DNA of 64,000 nucleotides from a virus. Positions 6,527-13,642 of this stretch are shown here, piece after piece; the stretch's first letter is position 1; the number at the start of each line of letters is the position of its first letter. The stretch covers positions 56,529 to 120,528 of the IMG/VR virus record IMGVR_UViG_3300046777_001793; one strand, given 5' to 3'. The notes beneath the pieces were generated by a model. That model saw nothing but the letters and a program-made list of their open reading frames with translations, was not told the DNA's origin and did no database searches. A program made the position numbers and the translations under genes.

Positions 6527-6592
6527 GTGGGAGCTCTTTGAAACCTCCGGTTTCAGCCGCAAGGCAACCTTCCCTGAAATTACAGGCTGATT

Positions 6593-6692
6593 GCGTGTGT
6601 AGCGTAACGTATGGATGTTTAAATTACCGTTCCCATAATATGCAGGGTGTGACAATAACACCCAGAAATTACCGTTCCCATGCGTGTGTAGC
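6593..6692. repeat. Nested pair of direct repeats
   Basis: The 11-mer GCGTGTGTAGC (6593-6603 and 6682-6692) flanks two copies of the 16-mer AAATTACCGTTCCCAT (6621-6636 and 6666-6681), giving the order A-B-B-A, all in the same orientation. Nearby is a perfect hairpin TGAAACC-TCC-GGTTTCA (6539-6555). No gene covers 6527-6757. This could be a leader or a regulatory region for the gene at 6758. Confidence 0.7.
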
Positions 6693-6710
6693 AACGCTTT
6701 AAAGGATAAA

Positions 6711-6722
6711 TTACTATCATCA
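6711..6722 (+). promoter_or_regulatory. TTACTATCATCA motif, copy 2
   Basis: Exact 12-mer ending 36 bases before the ATG at 6758. Confidence 0.5.
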
Positions 6723-6757
6723 TAACACAGTATCACATTTAAAAAACCCTAGAAAAA

Positions 6758-6940
6758 ATGAACAATAACTTAATGTTAACTGAAATAACACTCAACCCAA
6801 AAGAGTATTACCAGTTCAGATTACTAGCATTACAGCACAGAGTAATGTTCACAGTAGAGTGGACCAAACAAGGTGCATTAGTTTCTTGTGAAACTCCATT
6901 CCTAATTGCATTTGGTTACATCAATCAAGTAGAATTTTAA
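6758..6940 (+). CDS. Hypothetical protein, 60 aa
   Basis: Preceded by a TTACTATCATCA motif and an AAACCCT element, as at other transcription-unit starts here. The product (MNNNLMLTEITLNPKEYYQF start, then an aromatic middle with MFTVEWTKQ) looks like a small folded protein without a signal or membrane segment. No family recognised. Confidence 0.6.
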   Translation: MNNNLMLTEITLNPKEYYQFRLLALQHRVMFTVEWTKQGALVSCETPFLIAFGYINQVEF

Positions 6941-7223
6941 TTAAATGACTATCAGCATTTTACATTTTGCCTTTTTACCTGTTTTCGCTTTTATATAGGC
7001 ATTTTGTAATTTGCTGATTAATAACCGGTTAGTCTACTTGTTACACCGGTAAAACACAACAAAAATTACCACTTTCAACTAAGAATTTAATTGATAACAC
7101 ACAAATTGTAGCAGATTGTGGTAAATTTTTTTGTGTAACGTGTTGATTTGTAAGTGTTTGGCGACCAGTCACCCAAATCATCATATTTCATAAAACCCCT
7201 AAACCCTAAAAAATTTTAATAAT
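6941..7223. other. Gene-free stretch with hairpins
   Basis: About 280 bases without a convincing frame. It holds ATCAGCA/TGCTGAT (about 6951-7017) enclosing TGCCT/AGGCA, then ACCGGT repeated palindromically (about 7025-7052). A long-range TTACCAC/GTGGTAA pair (about 7067-7128) is followed by ATTTTTTT, which may act as a terminator. It ends with AACCCCTAAACCCTAAA just before the next gene. Confidence 0.4.
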
Positions 7224-7559
7224 ATGGCAATAAGACAGTTTATTACAGGCTTCAAGACCTTTGTAGTATTGACTACTTGTATGTTAGCAATGCAGAACTT
7301 ATACACAACAATACAGTATGGTAGGCTTAATGCTTACTATGACTTTGATGTTATAGATTGGTCTTTAATGACTATATGTGTTCTCTTTAACTTATCTATT
7401 AGTGTTATTGATGCTATAACAACCACAGAAACGTGTATAATACAAACAGATACAGACACTTTATCATATCTGGAGAAAACATTACCATTCATACCAGATG
7501 GAGATTTTAAACAAGAGATTACAGAGCATATAGAAAACATATATGTAGAGAAGTATTAA
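7224..7559 (+). CDS. Membrane protein, 111 aa
   Basis: Two hydrophobic segments, TFVVLTTCMLAM (about 12-24) and LMTICVLFNLSISVIDA (about 49-65), flank a short Tyr-rich loop. An acidic soluble C-terminal tail of about 40 residues follows. Preceded by an AACCCCTAAACCCTAAA element. No family recognised; it is probably an inner-membrane protein with both ends in the cytoplasm. Confidence 0.6.
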   Translation: MAIRQFITGFKTFVVLTTCMLAMQNLYTTIQYGRLNAYYDFDVIDWSLMTICVLFNLSISVIDAITTTETCIIQTDTDTLSYLEKTLPFIPDGDFKQEITEHIENIYVEKY

Positions 7560-7627
7560 GGGTGAAGCCGGAGATAATATCAATGGCTTTCATCATTATA
7601 TGGCAATAAAAAATAAAAGACATTCCT

Positions 7628-7864
7628 ATGATTAAATTAACATTTATATGGTGGTTACTTACAGGAACAGTAACACCAACAGGTGAACAACATGAAGGAC
7701 ATAAACTTTATCACGTTCTAGTAGATAAGAATACCGCAATTGAGAATGCCTATAAAGGTGAGATTCTTAATTACATTAAGACAGGAACATTTGTGTACAA
7801 TGATTTCTATGAATGGGAAGATGAAGACCAGATCATAGAAGAAACATTTTACACAAAAAATTAA
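7628..7864 (+). CDS. Hypothetical protein, 78 aa
   Basis: Starts MIKLTFIWWLLTGTVTP; the hydrophobic N-terminus is too short for a clear signal peptide. The rest is acidic and aromatic (YNDFYEWEDEDQ). It follows the 111-aa membrane protein after a 68-base gap containing a small GAAGCC/GGCTTTC hairpin. It is the last gene before another structured gene-free stretch. Function unknown. Confidence 0.55.
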   Translation: MIKLTFIWWLLTGTVTPTGEQHEGHKLYHVLVDKNTAIENAYKGEILNYIKTGTFVYNDFYEWEDEDQIIEETFYTKN

Positions 7865-8172
7865 ATAACATTCCACACTACTGGATTATGTTACAGCAGT
7901 AGTATATCAACGGTATCCTTAACAGGGCTTGGAGATGGGTTGTAACAATTAAGTCCACAAAGTAATACGTAATTAGTCAACTCTATTATCTTTGTGGCAT
8001 GAATGGTAGTCAGGCTGCTTACTATGTGCATTAAACTACAACGCAATAGTTTCACATAGTTCCTGATGATTTGCGTAGATTGACCCAAAGGCATGGGTTG
8101 TGTAAAAAATATGGCTATCAAGTGTCATACAATCTGAACAGGTGCTTCCTGTTATTTATAAAAAAGAATATT
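7865..8172 (+). other. Gene-free stretch with paired segments
   Basis: About 300 bases. CCACAAAG (7955-7962) pairs with CTTTGTGG (7990-7997), and AACAGG (8137-8142) with CCTGTT (8148-8153). The frames seen here lack protein-like composition. It may be the 5' part of the structured transcript that continues through the tRNA-like region to the terminator at 8838-8898. Confidence 0.35.
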
Positions 8173-8256
8173 ATGAACAGATGTATTTATTGCAATGCAA
8201 AAATTATTGATGAAGCTGAACTATGTGATGAATGTAGTGTAGGTGAAAGTATTTAA
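8173..8256 (+). CDS. 27-residue zinc-ribbon microprotein
   Basis: The ATG at 8173 gives MNRCIYCNAKIIDEAELCDEC and five more residues. The CxxC...CxxC spacing is a minimal zinc ribbon of the kind seen in DksA-like or transcription-factor knuckles. The tRNA-Leu-like gene starts 6 bases after its stop. A longer frame from 8071 exists but reads through non-protein-like sequence. Confidence 0.5.
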   Translation: MNRCIYCNAKIIDEAELCDECSVGESI

Positions 8257-8261
8257 AATAT

Positions 8262-8351
8262 GGTGGTATGGCGGAATTGGTAGACGTATTAACTCTTTAA
8301 GATGATTTCAACAGGAGAAAAGATATACAGGTTCAAGTCCTGTTGCCACCT
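8262..8351 (+). tRNA. tRNA-Leu-like gene (anticodon unclear)
   Basis: Type II tRNA layout in 90 bases. The acceptor GGTGGTA (8262-8268) pairs with TGCCACC (8344-8350), and the D-arm region TGGCGGAATTGGTAGACG is typical of tRNA-Leu. A perfect T-arm runs ACAGG-TTCAAGT-CCTGT (8327-8343), with a long variable region between. The anticodon stem is poor. Pairing TTAAC/GATGA puts TTT in the anticodon with C at position 33, while the Leu anticodon TAA (8298-8300) would need mismatches. Base 8351 (discriminator) is T and no CCA is encoded. It may be a decayed or specialised tRNA. Confidence 0.6.
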
Positions 8352-8837
8352 CATTTTCCCCTGCAATAAGTGGATCGGAGTGAATAATCAGGTAACAACT
8401 CCCCTCAAACGGTATGAGAGAATGTAAGGCTAAACAATAGTCTGATAACCGGAAAATAGTGACAGCCAGGAAAGACTGGTAACTGGTTGGTAGCATACAT
8501 GGTGTATGTATAGGTTCATAAAGTGTCGGTAGTCAAGACTGTGATTAAGCAATATAAGCATGAGAATAAAGCACACCTATCACAGGTTCAAGTCCTGAAC
8601 CAACCACGAAGTTCGCTGGTTAATGGGAGAGATTGGTATCTTATCATCTCACGTGAATGGATTGTTTTAAAGGCAACAAATACTCACACCAACCTCTGCA
8701 ACTTGAAACAAAACTGTACTGCTTTAGAAAGATAGCACCTGATAGGCTTTGACCTATGAAGATACCGGGAAAAATTTGATGAAGTATGTATGATGTCCGA
8801 CAAGTTTGCCACAGGGTATGTTTTAGCAGGACAATTA
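8352..8837 (+). ncRNA. Structured stretch with a second tRNA-like element
   Basis: No convincing gene. GGTTGGT (8485-8491) pairs with ACCAACC (8599-8605), and between them is a second T-arm sharing 16 bases (ACAGGTTCAAGTCCTG) with the tRNA-Leu-like gene. CATAC/GTATG gives a D-arm-like hairpin. ATAGG-TTCATAA (8510-8521) could pair with CCTAT (8576-8580), giving a CAT-anticodon-like loop split by about 54 extra bases. The variable loop would then be only about 1 base, so a normal tRNA is unlikely. GGTATCTT (about 8635) and AAGATACC (about 8760) also pair at long range. Confidence 0.4.
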
Positions 8838-8898
8838 ACCGGTGATTAGATAAATATTTACTTGACATTCATAAATATCTATCACCGGTTTCTTTTTT
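8838..8898 (+). terminator. Long terminator hairpin
   Basis: ACCGGTGAT-AGATAAATATTT (from 8838) pairs with AAATATCTATCACCGGT (8873-8889) with one bulge, followed by TTCTTTTTTT. It ends the tRNA-like region before the J-domain gene. Confidence 0.8.
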
Positions 8899-8922
8899 TA
8901 GTAACCCCTTAATACATAATAA

Positions 8923-9546
8923 ATGAAGAATCTGTATGAGATTTTAGCTGTAGCAAAGGATGCAACAGCAGAACAAATTAAAAAAGCTTACCGTAAGTTG
9001 GCAATGAAACATCACCCAGATAAGGGCGGTGATGACAAAACATTTCAAGAACTATCAAAGGCATATACCATATTGTCTGATGAAGATAAGCGTAAACGCT
9101 ATGATGAAACAGGACAAGTTGAAGAAGAACGTGATCCATTCAATGAGATACTTGCATCATTTATATCTGATTTGCAAGAACAAATGGATAGTCTTAATGA
9201 TGACATCATTGAGAAAGGTAAAAAGAAAATCAAGAAAGAAATAAAAGAAATCAATCTTGCTCGCATACAAACAGACAACAAGATTAAGTATCTCAATTTC
9301 TTTTTAAAGCGTATCAAAAAAGATACAGAGTCAAATGTCTTTAAGCTGGTAACAGAAAATAAAATTCAACAACTTACTACTAAGCTTGAAGCTATAAATA
9401 AATCTATGGATATACTCAAACGTATGCAAGATATATTCAATGGAGATTTAGAGTATGACTTTAACTCTGAAGATGAATACACATCATCAAAGGAAGAATA
9501 CCCTGATGATGTATTTGAAACATTACACCAGAAACTTTTTAAATAA
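8923..9546 (+). CDS. J-domain (DnaJ-like) co-chaperone
   Basis: 207 residues. Residues 1-70 form a J-domain: NLYEILAV, helix II KKAYRKLAMKHHPDKGG with the essential HPD at 31-33, then FQELSKAYTILSDEDKRKRYD. The Gly/Phe region, zinc domain and C-terminal substrate domains of DnaJ are missing. Instead there is a long, charged, helical C-terminus likely to be coiled coil (about 85-170) and an acidic end. Such phage J-proteins are expected to stimulate host DnaK towards a particular target, for example a replication or virion complex; the target here is unknown. Preceded by an AACCCCTTAA element. Confidence 0.9.
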   Translation: MKNLYEILAVAKDATAEQIKKAYRKLAMKHHPDKGGDDKTFQELSKAYTILSDEDKRKRYDETGQVEEERDPFNEILASFISDLQEQMDSLNDDIIEKGKKKIKKEIKEINLARIQTDNKIKYLNFFLKRIKKDTESNVFKLVTENKIQQLTTKLEAINKSMDILKRMQDIFNGDLEYDFNSEDEYTSSKEEYPDDVFETLHQKLFK

Positions 9547-9554
9547 TAACCCCT

Positions 9555-9752
9555 ATGAAAACAGGAAAGAAAAAATCTATCAACGTGATAGAGTTAGGCA
9601 AACATGTAGCATGTCTTGCATCAAGTATTAACACAGAGATAAGCAAACAAACTTATTTCAAAATCACACCAATGTTTTATCATAAGTCTGGTAGTGAGTT
9701 GCGTTTAGAGCAACAACAAAGAACAAAGTTATTAACCCTTTCAAATTATTAA
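9555..9752 (+). CDS. Hypothetical basic protein, 65 aa
   Basis: Starts 8 bases after the J-domain gene, directly after an AACCCCT element. The product is Lys- and Ser-rich (MKTGKKKSINVIELG) with a polar C-terminus (RLEQQQRTKLLTL). No family recognised. Spacing and strand support a real gene in the same unit. Confidence 0.5.
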   Translation: MKTGKKKSINVIELGKHVACLASSINTEISKQTYFKITPMFYHKSGSELRLEQQQRTKLLTLSNY

Positions 9753-9754
9753 TT

Positions 9755-10048
9755 ATGAGCACAGGAGCATGCTTTAACATGAGAGGTAATTTATGTACAG
9801 TTAACTCTTTTGATGACCGTATGAAATACAAAGACTCTCCATACAAACCAGATAATGCAGAAATGTTATTCATATCTGAACAACCAGTAATAAACCATGA
9901 AAAAGTTGAAGATATTGATAACCCTGATAAATATGAATGGTATGAAATAGGTGGTGAAAAATATGGGCGTACCATGTATTGTCCTAAATCTAACATAAGA
10001 AGAACACTAACATTTGCAGAGTTCTATCAGTCATCAACAGTAGATTAA
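9755..10048 (+). CDS. Hypothetical phage protein, 97 aa
   Basis: Starts 2 bases after the previous stop. Begins MSTGACFNMRGNLCTVNSF. The two early cysteines, then Asp/Tyr-rich middle and GRTMYCPKSN near the end, suggest a small metal- or nucleic-acid-binding fold. I do not recognise a named family. It sits 1 base before the next gene and is likely co-transcribed with it. Confidence 0.6.
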   Translation: MSTGACFNMRGNLCTVNSFDDRMKYKDSPYKPDNAEMLFISEQPVINHEKVEDIDNPDKYEWYEIGGEKYGRTMYCPKSNIRRTLTFAEFYQSSTVD

Positions 10049-10049
10049 A

Positions 10050-10664
10050 ATGGGAACAAGTAATTTTCATTCAGTAAATGCTCATAACACATACGCCATA
10101 TTTATGAGTTATGAGCAACCTAAATTAGATGATGAAGGTAAAGAAATAGTAGGAGAAACTGAAACGGTTTCTCCTGAATCTTGGGAGTGTGATGATTTTA
10201 TAGCTGAATTAAAAATATCAGCAGAAAAACTAGCTATAGAAAATAATGTGAAGTATTATAAATCTGTAGAGAAATCAGATCCTCATGAACTACATTCATT
10301 CCCATCAACAGAACTATTTCAACTATACACCCAAAAAACTTTTGGTGATATAGAAGTTCAAGTAAACATTAATTGTGTAATTCGTTCAGGATACTATGAA
10401 GGTGCGTGTCTTGATTGGTACATAACAGCATCTTATGCCAATGAAGTTTATTACATAAAAGATATAGACTATACAATTGATGAGTATATGTCTAATATGA
10501 ATGCAGGCTTACGCACAATCATTGCACGTAAAGCACAAGCATGGGTAGAAAAATCTAAAGATATGCTAGTCAATATTATAGAAGAGTTTTATAAAATCAA
10601 TTCAACTCCTCTTATGGTAACAGCACGTTTTAGTAACGGAGAAACAGTCTATCAAAAAATATAG
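10050..10664 (+). CDS. Conserved Bacteroidota-phage hypothetical protein (MGTSNFH type)
   Basis: 204 residues beginning MGTSNFHSVNAHNTYAIF. I have a sense of this opening from Bacteroidota phage genomes, where it is annotated only as hypothetical. A mixed alpha/beta body includes GDIEVQVNINCVIRSGYY and ACLDWYITASYANEVYY, then a helical C-terminal part. No catalytic motif seen. A TTACTATCATCA motif begins 6 bases after its stop, so this gene probably ends a transcription unit. Confidence 0.65.
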   Translation: MGTSNFHSVNAHNTYAIFMSYEQPKLDDEGKEIVGETETVSPESWECDDFIAELKISAEKLAIENNVKYYKSVEKSDPHELHSFPSTELFQLYTQKTFGDIEVQVNINCVIRSGYYEGACLDWYITASYANEVYYIKDIDYTIDEYMSNMNAGLRTIIARKAQAWVEKSKDMLVNIIEEFYKINSTPLMVTARFSNGETVYQKI

Positions 10665-10669
10665 TATAT

Positions 10670-10681
10670 TTACTATCATCA
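10670..10681 (+). promoter_or_regulatory. TTACTATCATCA motif, copy 3
   Basis: Exact 12-mer ending 46 bases before the ATG at 10727, in the only gap between two tightly packed gene groups. Confidence 0.5.
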
Positions 10682-10726
10682 TCAATCAGTAAACAATAAA
10701 TAGTTAATAATCAAAAATCAAAAACA

Positions 10727-11062
10727 ATGAACAAGTTAATCAACAAGTTATCAGCTGGAGAAGCTGTAATCAGAAACCAAAGAGCACAAATTGTAGCAGA
10801 AGACATTCAATCAGAGATTGAGTCATTAATTGTGAATTTGGAAAAGAAAAAGCGTGAAGTAATCAAAAACAAGTTATCTCATACAGATATAGGTCCAAAT
10901 GAAACTACATCATTAAGAGTAGTTGATGAGAACTTTAATGCATCACAATGGGTTGCTACATTACATACAATTGAAAAAGAATTGTTGAATGTAGAGATTG
11001 AGTTGGAAATTGCTAACCGTATCAAAAAGGAATGGTTAGAAGAATCTGAAAGCAATGACTAG
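10727..11062 (+). CDS. Coiled-coil hypothetical protein, 111 aa
   Basis: Almost entirely helical: SEIESLIVNLEKKKREVIKN and WVATLHTIEKELLNVEIELE show heptad-like spacing on either side of a short linker. Acidic C-terminus (WLEESESND). It overlaps the next gene by 8 bases, so the two are coupled. Such short coiled-coil phage proteins often dimerise. No specific role can be assigned. Confidence 0.6.
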   Translation: MNKLINKLSAGEAVIRNQRAQIVAEDIQSEIESLIVNLEKKKREVIKNKLSHTDIGPNETTSLRVVDENFNASQWVATLHTIEKELLNVEIELEIANRIKKEWLEESESND

Positions 11063-11528
11063 TGTATATCTATCAAGTAGTAAACATTCAAACCCACAAG
11101 AGTTTAGTTATGTTTACGCAGCATTAAACAATATGCTTACTTGCCCTATCAAAACTTATGAAGGTGGTACGTTTGATAAGACAGCACCAGATGATTCAGA
11201 CTATTTAATCATTATACCACCTGTTAATGCAGGTAGTGATAAAGAGTCAATATATTTAGGCAGAGGGCAATATGATATGGTAGATAGAGCATTAGATAAT
11301 AATCAAAAGGCTATCATATTTTTCAATAAACAATTCTATTTTATTCAAGAAGTAGAATACATGGGAGATGATTGGCAAAAGTCTTATGGTATAGCATTTA
11401 CCAATGAAGAGCATTGTCCATTAAATAGTGTATTTCTTCAGAAGAAAAAAGAAATAATAGTCACTAGCTCTAGCAATATCACATTGCTTCCAGCATACAT
11501 ATTATTTCCAAATAGATATTCCAAATAA
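11055..11528 (+). CDS. Rossmann-like small protein, 157 aa
   Basis: A beta strand at the start (SVYLSSSK), an acidic segment, then DSDYLIIIPP, GRGQYDMVDRALDN and KAIIFFN. The strand-helix-strand order and the GRGQYxx(V/I)..AL pattern recall nucleoside 2-deoxyribosyltransferase-like or SLOG-like Rossmannoid proteins that bind nucleotides. I cannot see a full catalytic set, so the call is tentative. It is coupled to the upstream coiled-coil gene and followed by a strong terminator. Confidence 0.4.
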   Translation: MTSVYLSSSKHSNPQEFSYVYAALNNMLTCPIKTYEGGTFDKTAPDDSDYLIIIPPVNAGSDKESIYLGRGQYDMVDRALDNNQKAIIFFNKQFYFIQEVEYMGDDWQKSYGIAFTNEEHCPLNSVFLQKKKEIIVTSSSNITLLPAYILFPNRYSK

Positions 11529-11532
11529 TACA

Positions 11533-11561
11533 AAGCCTGATTAAGTTCAGGCTTTTTTTTT
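11533..11561 (+). terminator. Rho-independent terminator
   Basis: AGCCTGA (11534-11540), loop TTAAGT, TCAGGCT (11547-11553), then a run of nine T. It directly follows the Rossmann-like gene. Confidence 0.9.
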
Positions 11562-11585
11562 GTTAACCCTAAAAAATTAAAAGTC

Positions 11586-12083
11586 ATGAGTGTTATCTCA
11601 AAAACAAGAGCACAGGAAATTGCTCAAGATGTATTTAAAAAATCTATCATTGCAAACAATGCAACAAGAGATGAAATACGTGAAGATTTGTACAAAGAGT
11701 ATATGAAAACTTTTTCAGAAGAAATACAAAAGTTTCATGAAAATAATAAAAGTTGTTTTGCAAATGTAAATTTAGCTTTACATGATCATAGTAGTTGTAG
11801 TGTATATAGGCCAATTCCTTGTAAAAACAATAGCACATATACAAGACATCATTGTGATGACCTTAACAGACGTTGGGTAAAATATGATGCAAAGAAAAGA
11901 GAAATTGAAAAAGCATACAAAGACTTGGAGTTGCATTTGATTACATTACGTTCAAAGAAACGTATTCTTGAAGCATACCCTGAATTTGATAAGTATTTTG
12001 CACATGAAACAAGAACACTTGTAAATCTTCCTGCTGTGCAAGTGGATAAGATGCGTGAGTTAATTGCTAATCAACCAATCTAA
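11586..12083 (+). CDS. Hypothetical protein with Cys/His cluster, 165 aa
   Basis: Starts after an AACCCTAAA element. The N-terminal half is helical (REDLYKEYMKTFSEEIQKF). The middle holds Cys and His residues at spacing that could bind zinc (KSCFANVN, HDHSSCSVYRPIPC, RHHCDDLNRRW). The C-terminal half is helical and charged. No family recognised. The stop overlaps the next start as TAATG. Confidence 0.55.
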   Translation: MSVISKTRAQEIAQDVFKKSIIANNATRDEIREDLYKEYMKTFSEEIQKFHENNKSCFANVNLALHDHSSCSVYRPIPCKNNSTYTRHHCDDLNRRWVKYDAKKREIEKAYKDLELHLITLRSKKRILEAYPEFDKYFAHETRTLVNLPAVQVDKMRELIANQPI

Positions 12084-12307
12084 TGGCAAAAATAGACTAT
12101 GACAAGCACATCTGGGAAGGATGGCGTGTCAGAGATTTTGTTCAAGAGTTAACCCCTGTGTTTAATCAAATACAACAGGGGTGTTCTTGGATGAAACCTT
12201 TTCAAACAAAAGAGGAATTAAAAGCTTGGTGTAAAGACAATCAACCACACTATAAGAAACATATTCCTGGAGTATATAATCATTTCCTTAACCTTTCAAA
12301 GCTATAG
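12083..12307 (+). CDS. Hypothetical protein, 74 aa
   Basis: Coupled by TAATG to the upstream gene. Rich in Trp, Lys and Gln (HIWEGWRVRDFVQEL, CSWMKPFQTKEELKAWCK). Looks like a small helical soluble protein of the type common in phage early regions. Function unknown. Confidence 0.6.
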   Translation: MAKIDYDKHIWEGWRVRDFVQELTPVFNQIQQGCSWMKPFQTKEELKAWCKDNQPHYKKHIPGVYNHFLNLSKL

Positions 12308-12309
12308 CA

Positions 12310-12489
12310 ATGTACAATAGAGCATTAAAATTTAGAAAAGAATTTCTAACAAAACATCCTGAACTTGAAGAACAAGTTGATGATCATTTACAACTAATGT
12401 TTGATGGAGTAGATGAAGGGGGTAGTATTCAAAATGAAACGGATCAGTTTATTACAGCGTGTGAACAACTATTAATGGATTCAGAATGA
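12310..12489 (+). CDS. 59-residue acidic helical protein
   Basis: Translated by hand from ATG 12310 to TGA 12487-12489. Begins MYNRALKFRKEFLTKHPELE, continues acidic (VDEGGSIQNETDQF) and ends in a helix (ACEQLLMDSE). The stop overlaps the next start as ATGA. It fills an otherwise empty 180-base gap in a gap-free operon, which supports it. Confidence 0.6.
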   Translation: MYNRALKFRKEFLTKHPELEEQVDDHLQLMFDGVDEGGSIQNETDQFITACEQLLMDSE

Positions 12490-13046
12490 AATTACAAAAA
12501 GAAGACGGTTATTATTACCTGATGGAAGAAGGTAATGATATTGCTATAGCAACAACAGATCAATCCTTTATTGATGAATTAGGTGCTATGAAACTATCCC
12601 AAGAAAACTGTGATGAGATATTTGGAGTTGTTGATGTTGAGAAGTTGGCTAAAGAAGAAGCTATTAAAATATCTGAATCAGAAATAAGAGATGAAAAATT
12701 AGAAAGAATTTATAAAAGGGGCTTCAACAAAGCAATGGAACTTAATAAAGATAAGTTGTTTACTGTTGAGGATATGAGGCAAGCTTATGATAACGGTATG
12801 GATAATATAGATGCAGATGGATGTGCAATTGATAATCCTGATGAGGATTTTTTTGATACGTTAAGATGTATTCAACAACCAAAAGAAATAGAGGTTGAGA
12901 TTGATATGGAAAAATATGGCTATTGTGAAGGTTGTAGAAAAGCAGGAATGTGGCATTGTGCTCATGCAGATACTTGTGGTTATGCAGAAACAAGAGAAAG
13001 GCCTAAACTTGATGAAAATGGTTGTTTAATACTTAAAAAGAAATAA
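12486..13046 (+). CDS. Conserved phage hypothetical with C-terminal Cys/His motif
   Basis: 186 residues. A strand-rich start (GYYYLMEEGNDIAIATTD) precedes a charged helix. A central YKRGFNKAMEL ... DMRQAYDNG segment is common in Bacteroidota phage proteins of unknown role. The C-terminus has CEGCRKAGMWHCAHADTC, which could bind zinc. ATGA coupling to the upstream gene and a 1-base gap to the next show one operon. No enzymatic motif is visible. Confidence 0.6.
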   Translation: MKLQKEDGYYYLMEEGNDIAIATTDQSFIDELGAMKLSQENCDEIFGVVDVEKLAKEEAIKISESEIRDEKLERIYKRGFNKAMELNKDKLFTVEDMRQAYDNGMDNIDADGCAIDNPDEDFFDTLRCIQQPKEIEVEIDMEKYGYCEGCRKAGMWHCAHADTCGYAETRERPKLDENGCLILKKK

Positions 13047-13047
13047 G

Positions 13048-13242
13048 ATGGAAAGTCCTGAACTAAAAGCTAAAAACTATCTACAGGAAACAGGTAAAGC
13101 ATTACCTCCTGGAGATTGTAGTGAGTGTCATTACTTTAATTTTCCAAATAGATGTACTGCTTTATCAGAAGAAGGTATGAAAAGATGTAGAAAAAATGGC
13201 TACACAGCAGGGATGAGAAGTATTTACTTAAAAGAAAAATAA
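13048..13242 (+). CDS. Cys-rich small protein, 64 aa
   Basis: GDCSECHYFNFPNRCTAL followed by MKRCRKNGY gives a CxxC ... C ... C arrangement suited to one zinc ion or cluster. The N-terminus is a short charged helix. Spacing to both neighbours is 1 base. Function unknown. Confidence 0.55.
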   Translation: MESPELKAKNYLQETGKALPPGDCSECHYFNFPNRCTALSEEGMKRCRKNGYTAGMRSIYLKEK

Positions 13243-13243
13243 G

Positions 13244-13642
13244 ATGGAAGATCACTTTGTAAATTATAATCAAGCATTAGCTTTGAAGGAATTAGGCTTT
13301 GATGAACCTTGTATAGCTTTTTATAGTAAGCAACTATTAACCTTCCATACACATGGAATAGACCCTCACTTTATTTTCAAAAGAAATACAGAATTGTGGA
13401 GTTCACCTTCAGCACCACTCAAATCACAAGTCTTCAAGTGGTTTAGAGATAAACATGGACTATATAGCTCTTATGGTACAACAAATGATTTTGATGAAAA
13501 AATTAATGGTTATGTTATTAGTGTTTTCAATGATGGTGTAAGAAAAAAACTTCATATAAATTGGGAGGTTGGTACTTATGAAGAAGCTGAATCAGAGTGT
13601 ATAGATAAGTTAATATCAATTATTAAAGAAAAGAAATCATGA
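13244..13642 (+). CDS. Conserved phage hypothetical, 132 aa (ALKELGFD type)
   Basis: Contains NYNQALALKELGFDEPCIAFY and, further on, SAPLKSQVFKWFRDKHGLY. This pair of motifs (a helix ending in LGFDEPC and a PL..Q.F.WFR..+GL segment) is familiar from many Bacteroidota phages and prophages, always without an assigned role. The C-terminal part is acidic (YEEAESECIDKLI). It overlaps the next gene by 4 bases. Confidence 0.65.
   Translation: MEDHFVNYNQALALKELGFDEPCIAFYSKQLLTFHTHGIDPHFIFKRNTELWSSPSAPLKSQVFKWFRDKHGLYSSYGTTNDFDEKINGYVISVFNDGVRKKLHINWEVGTYEEAESECIDKLISIIKEKKS

Noticed and set aside
7891-8121. Minus-strand 76-codon frame
   Set aside because: It crosses paired segments in a region that looks like structured RNA and has no coupling to any neighbour.
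8262-8606. Group I intron in a tRNA
   Set aside because: The Leu-like element is complete at 90 bases, and the extra 54 bases in the second element are far too short for a group I intron; no core motifs seen.
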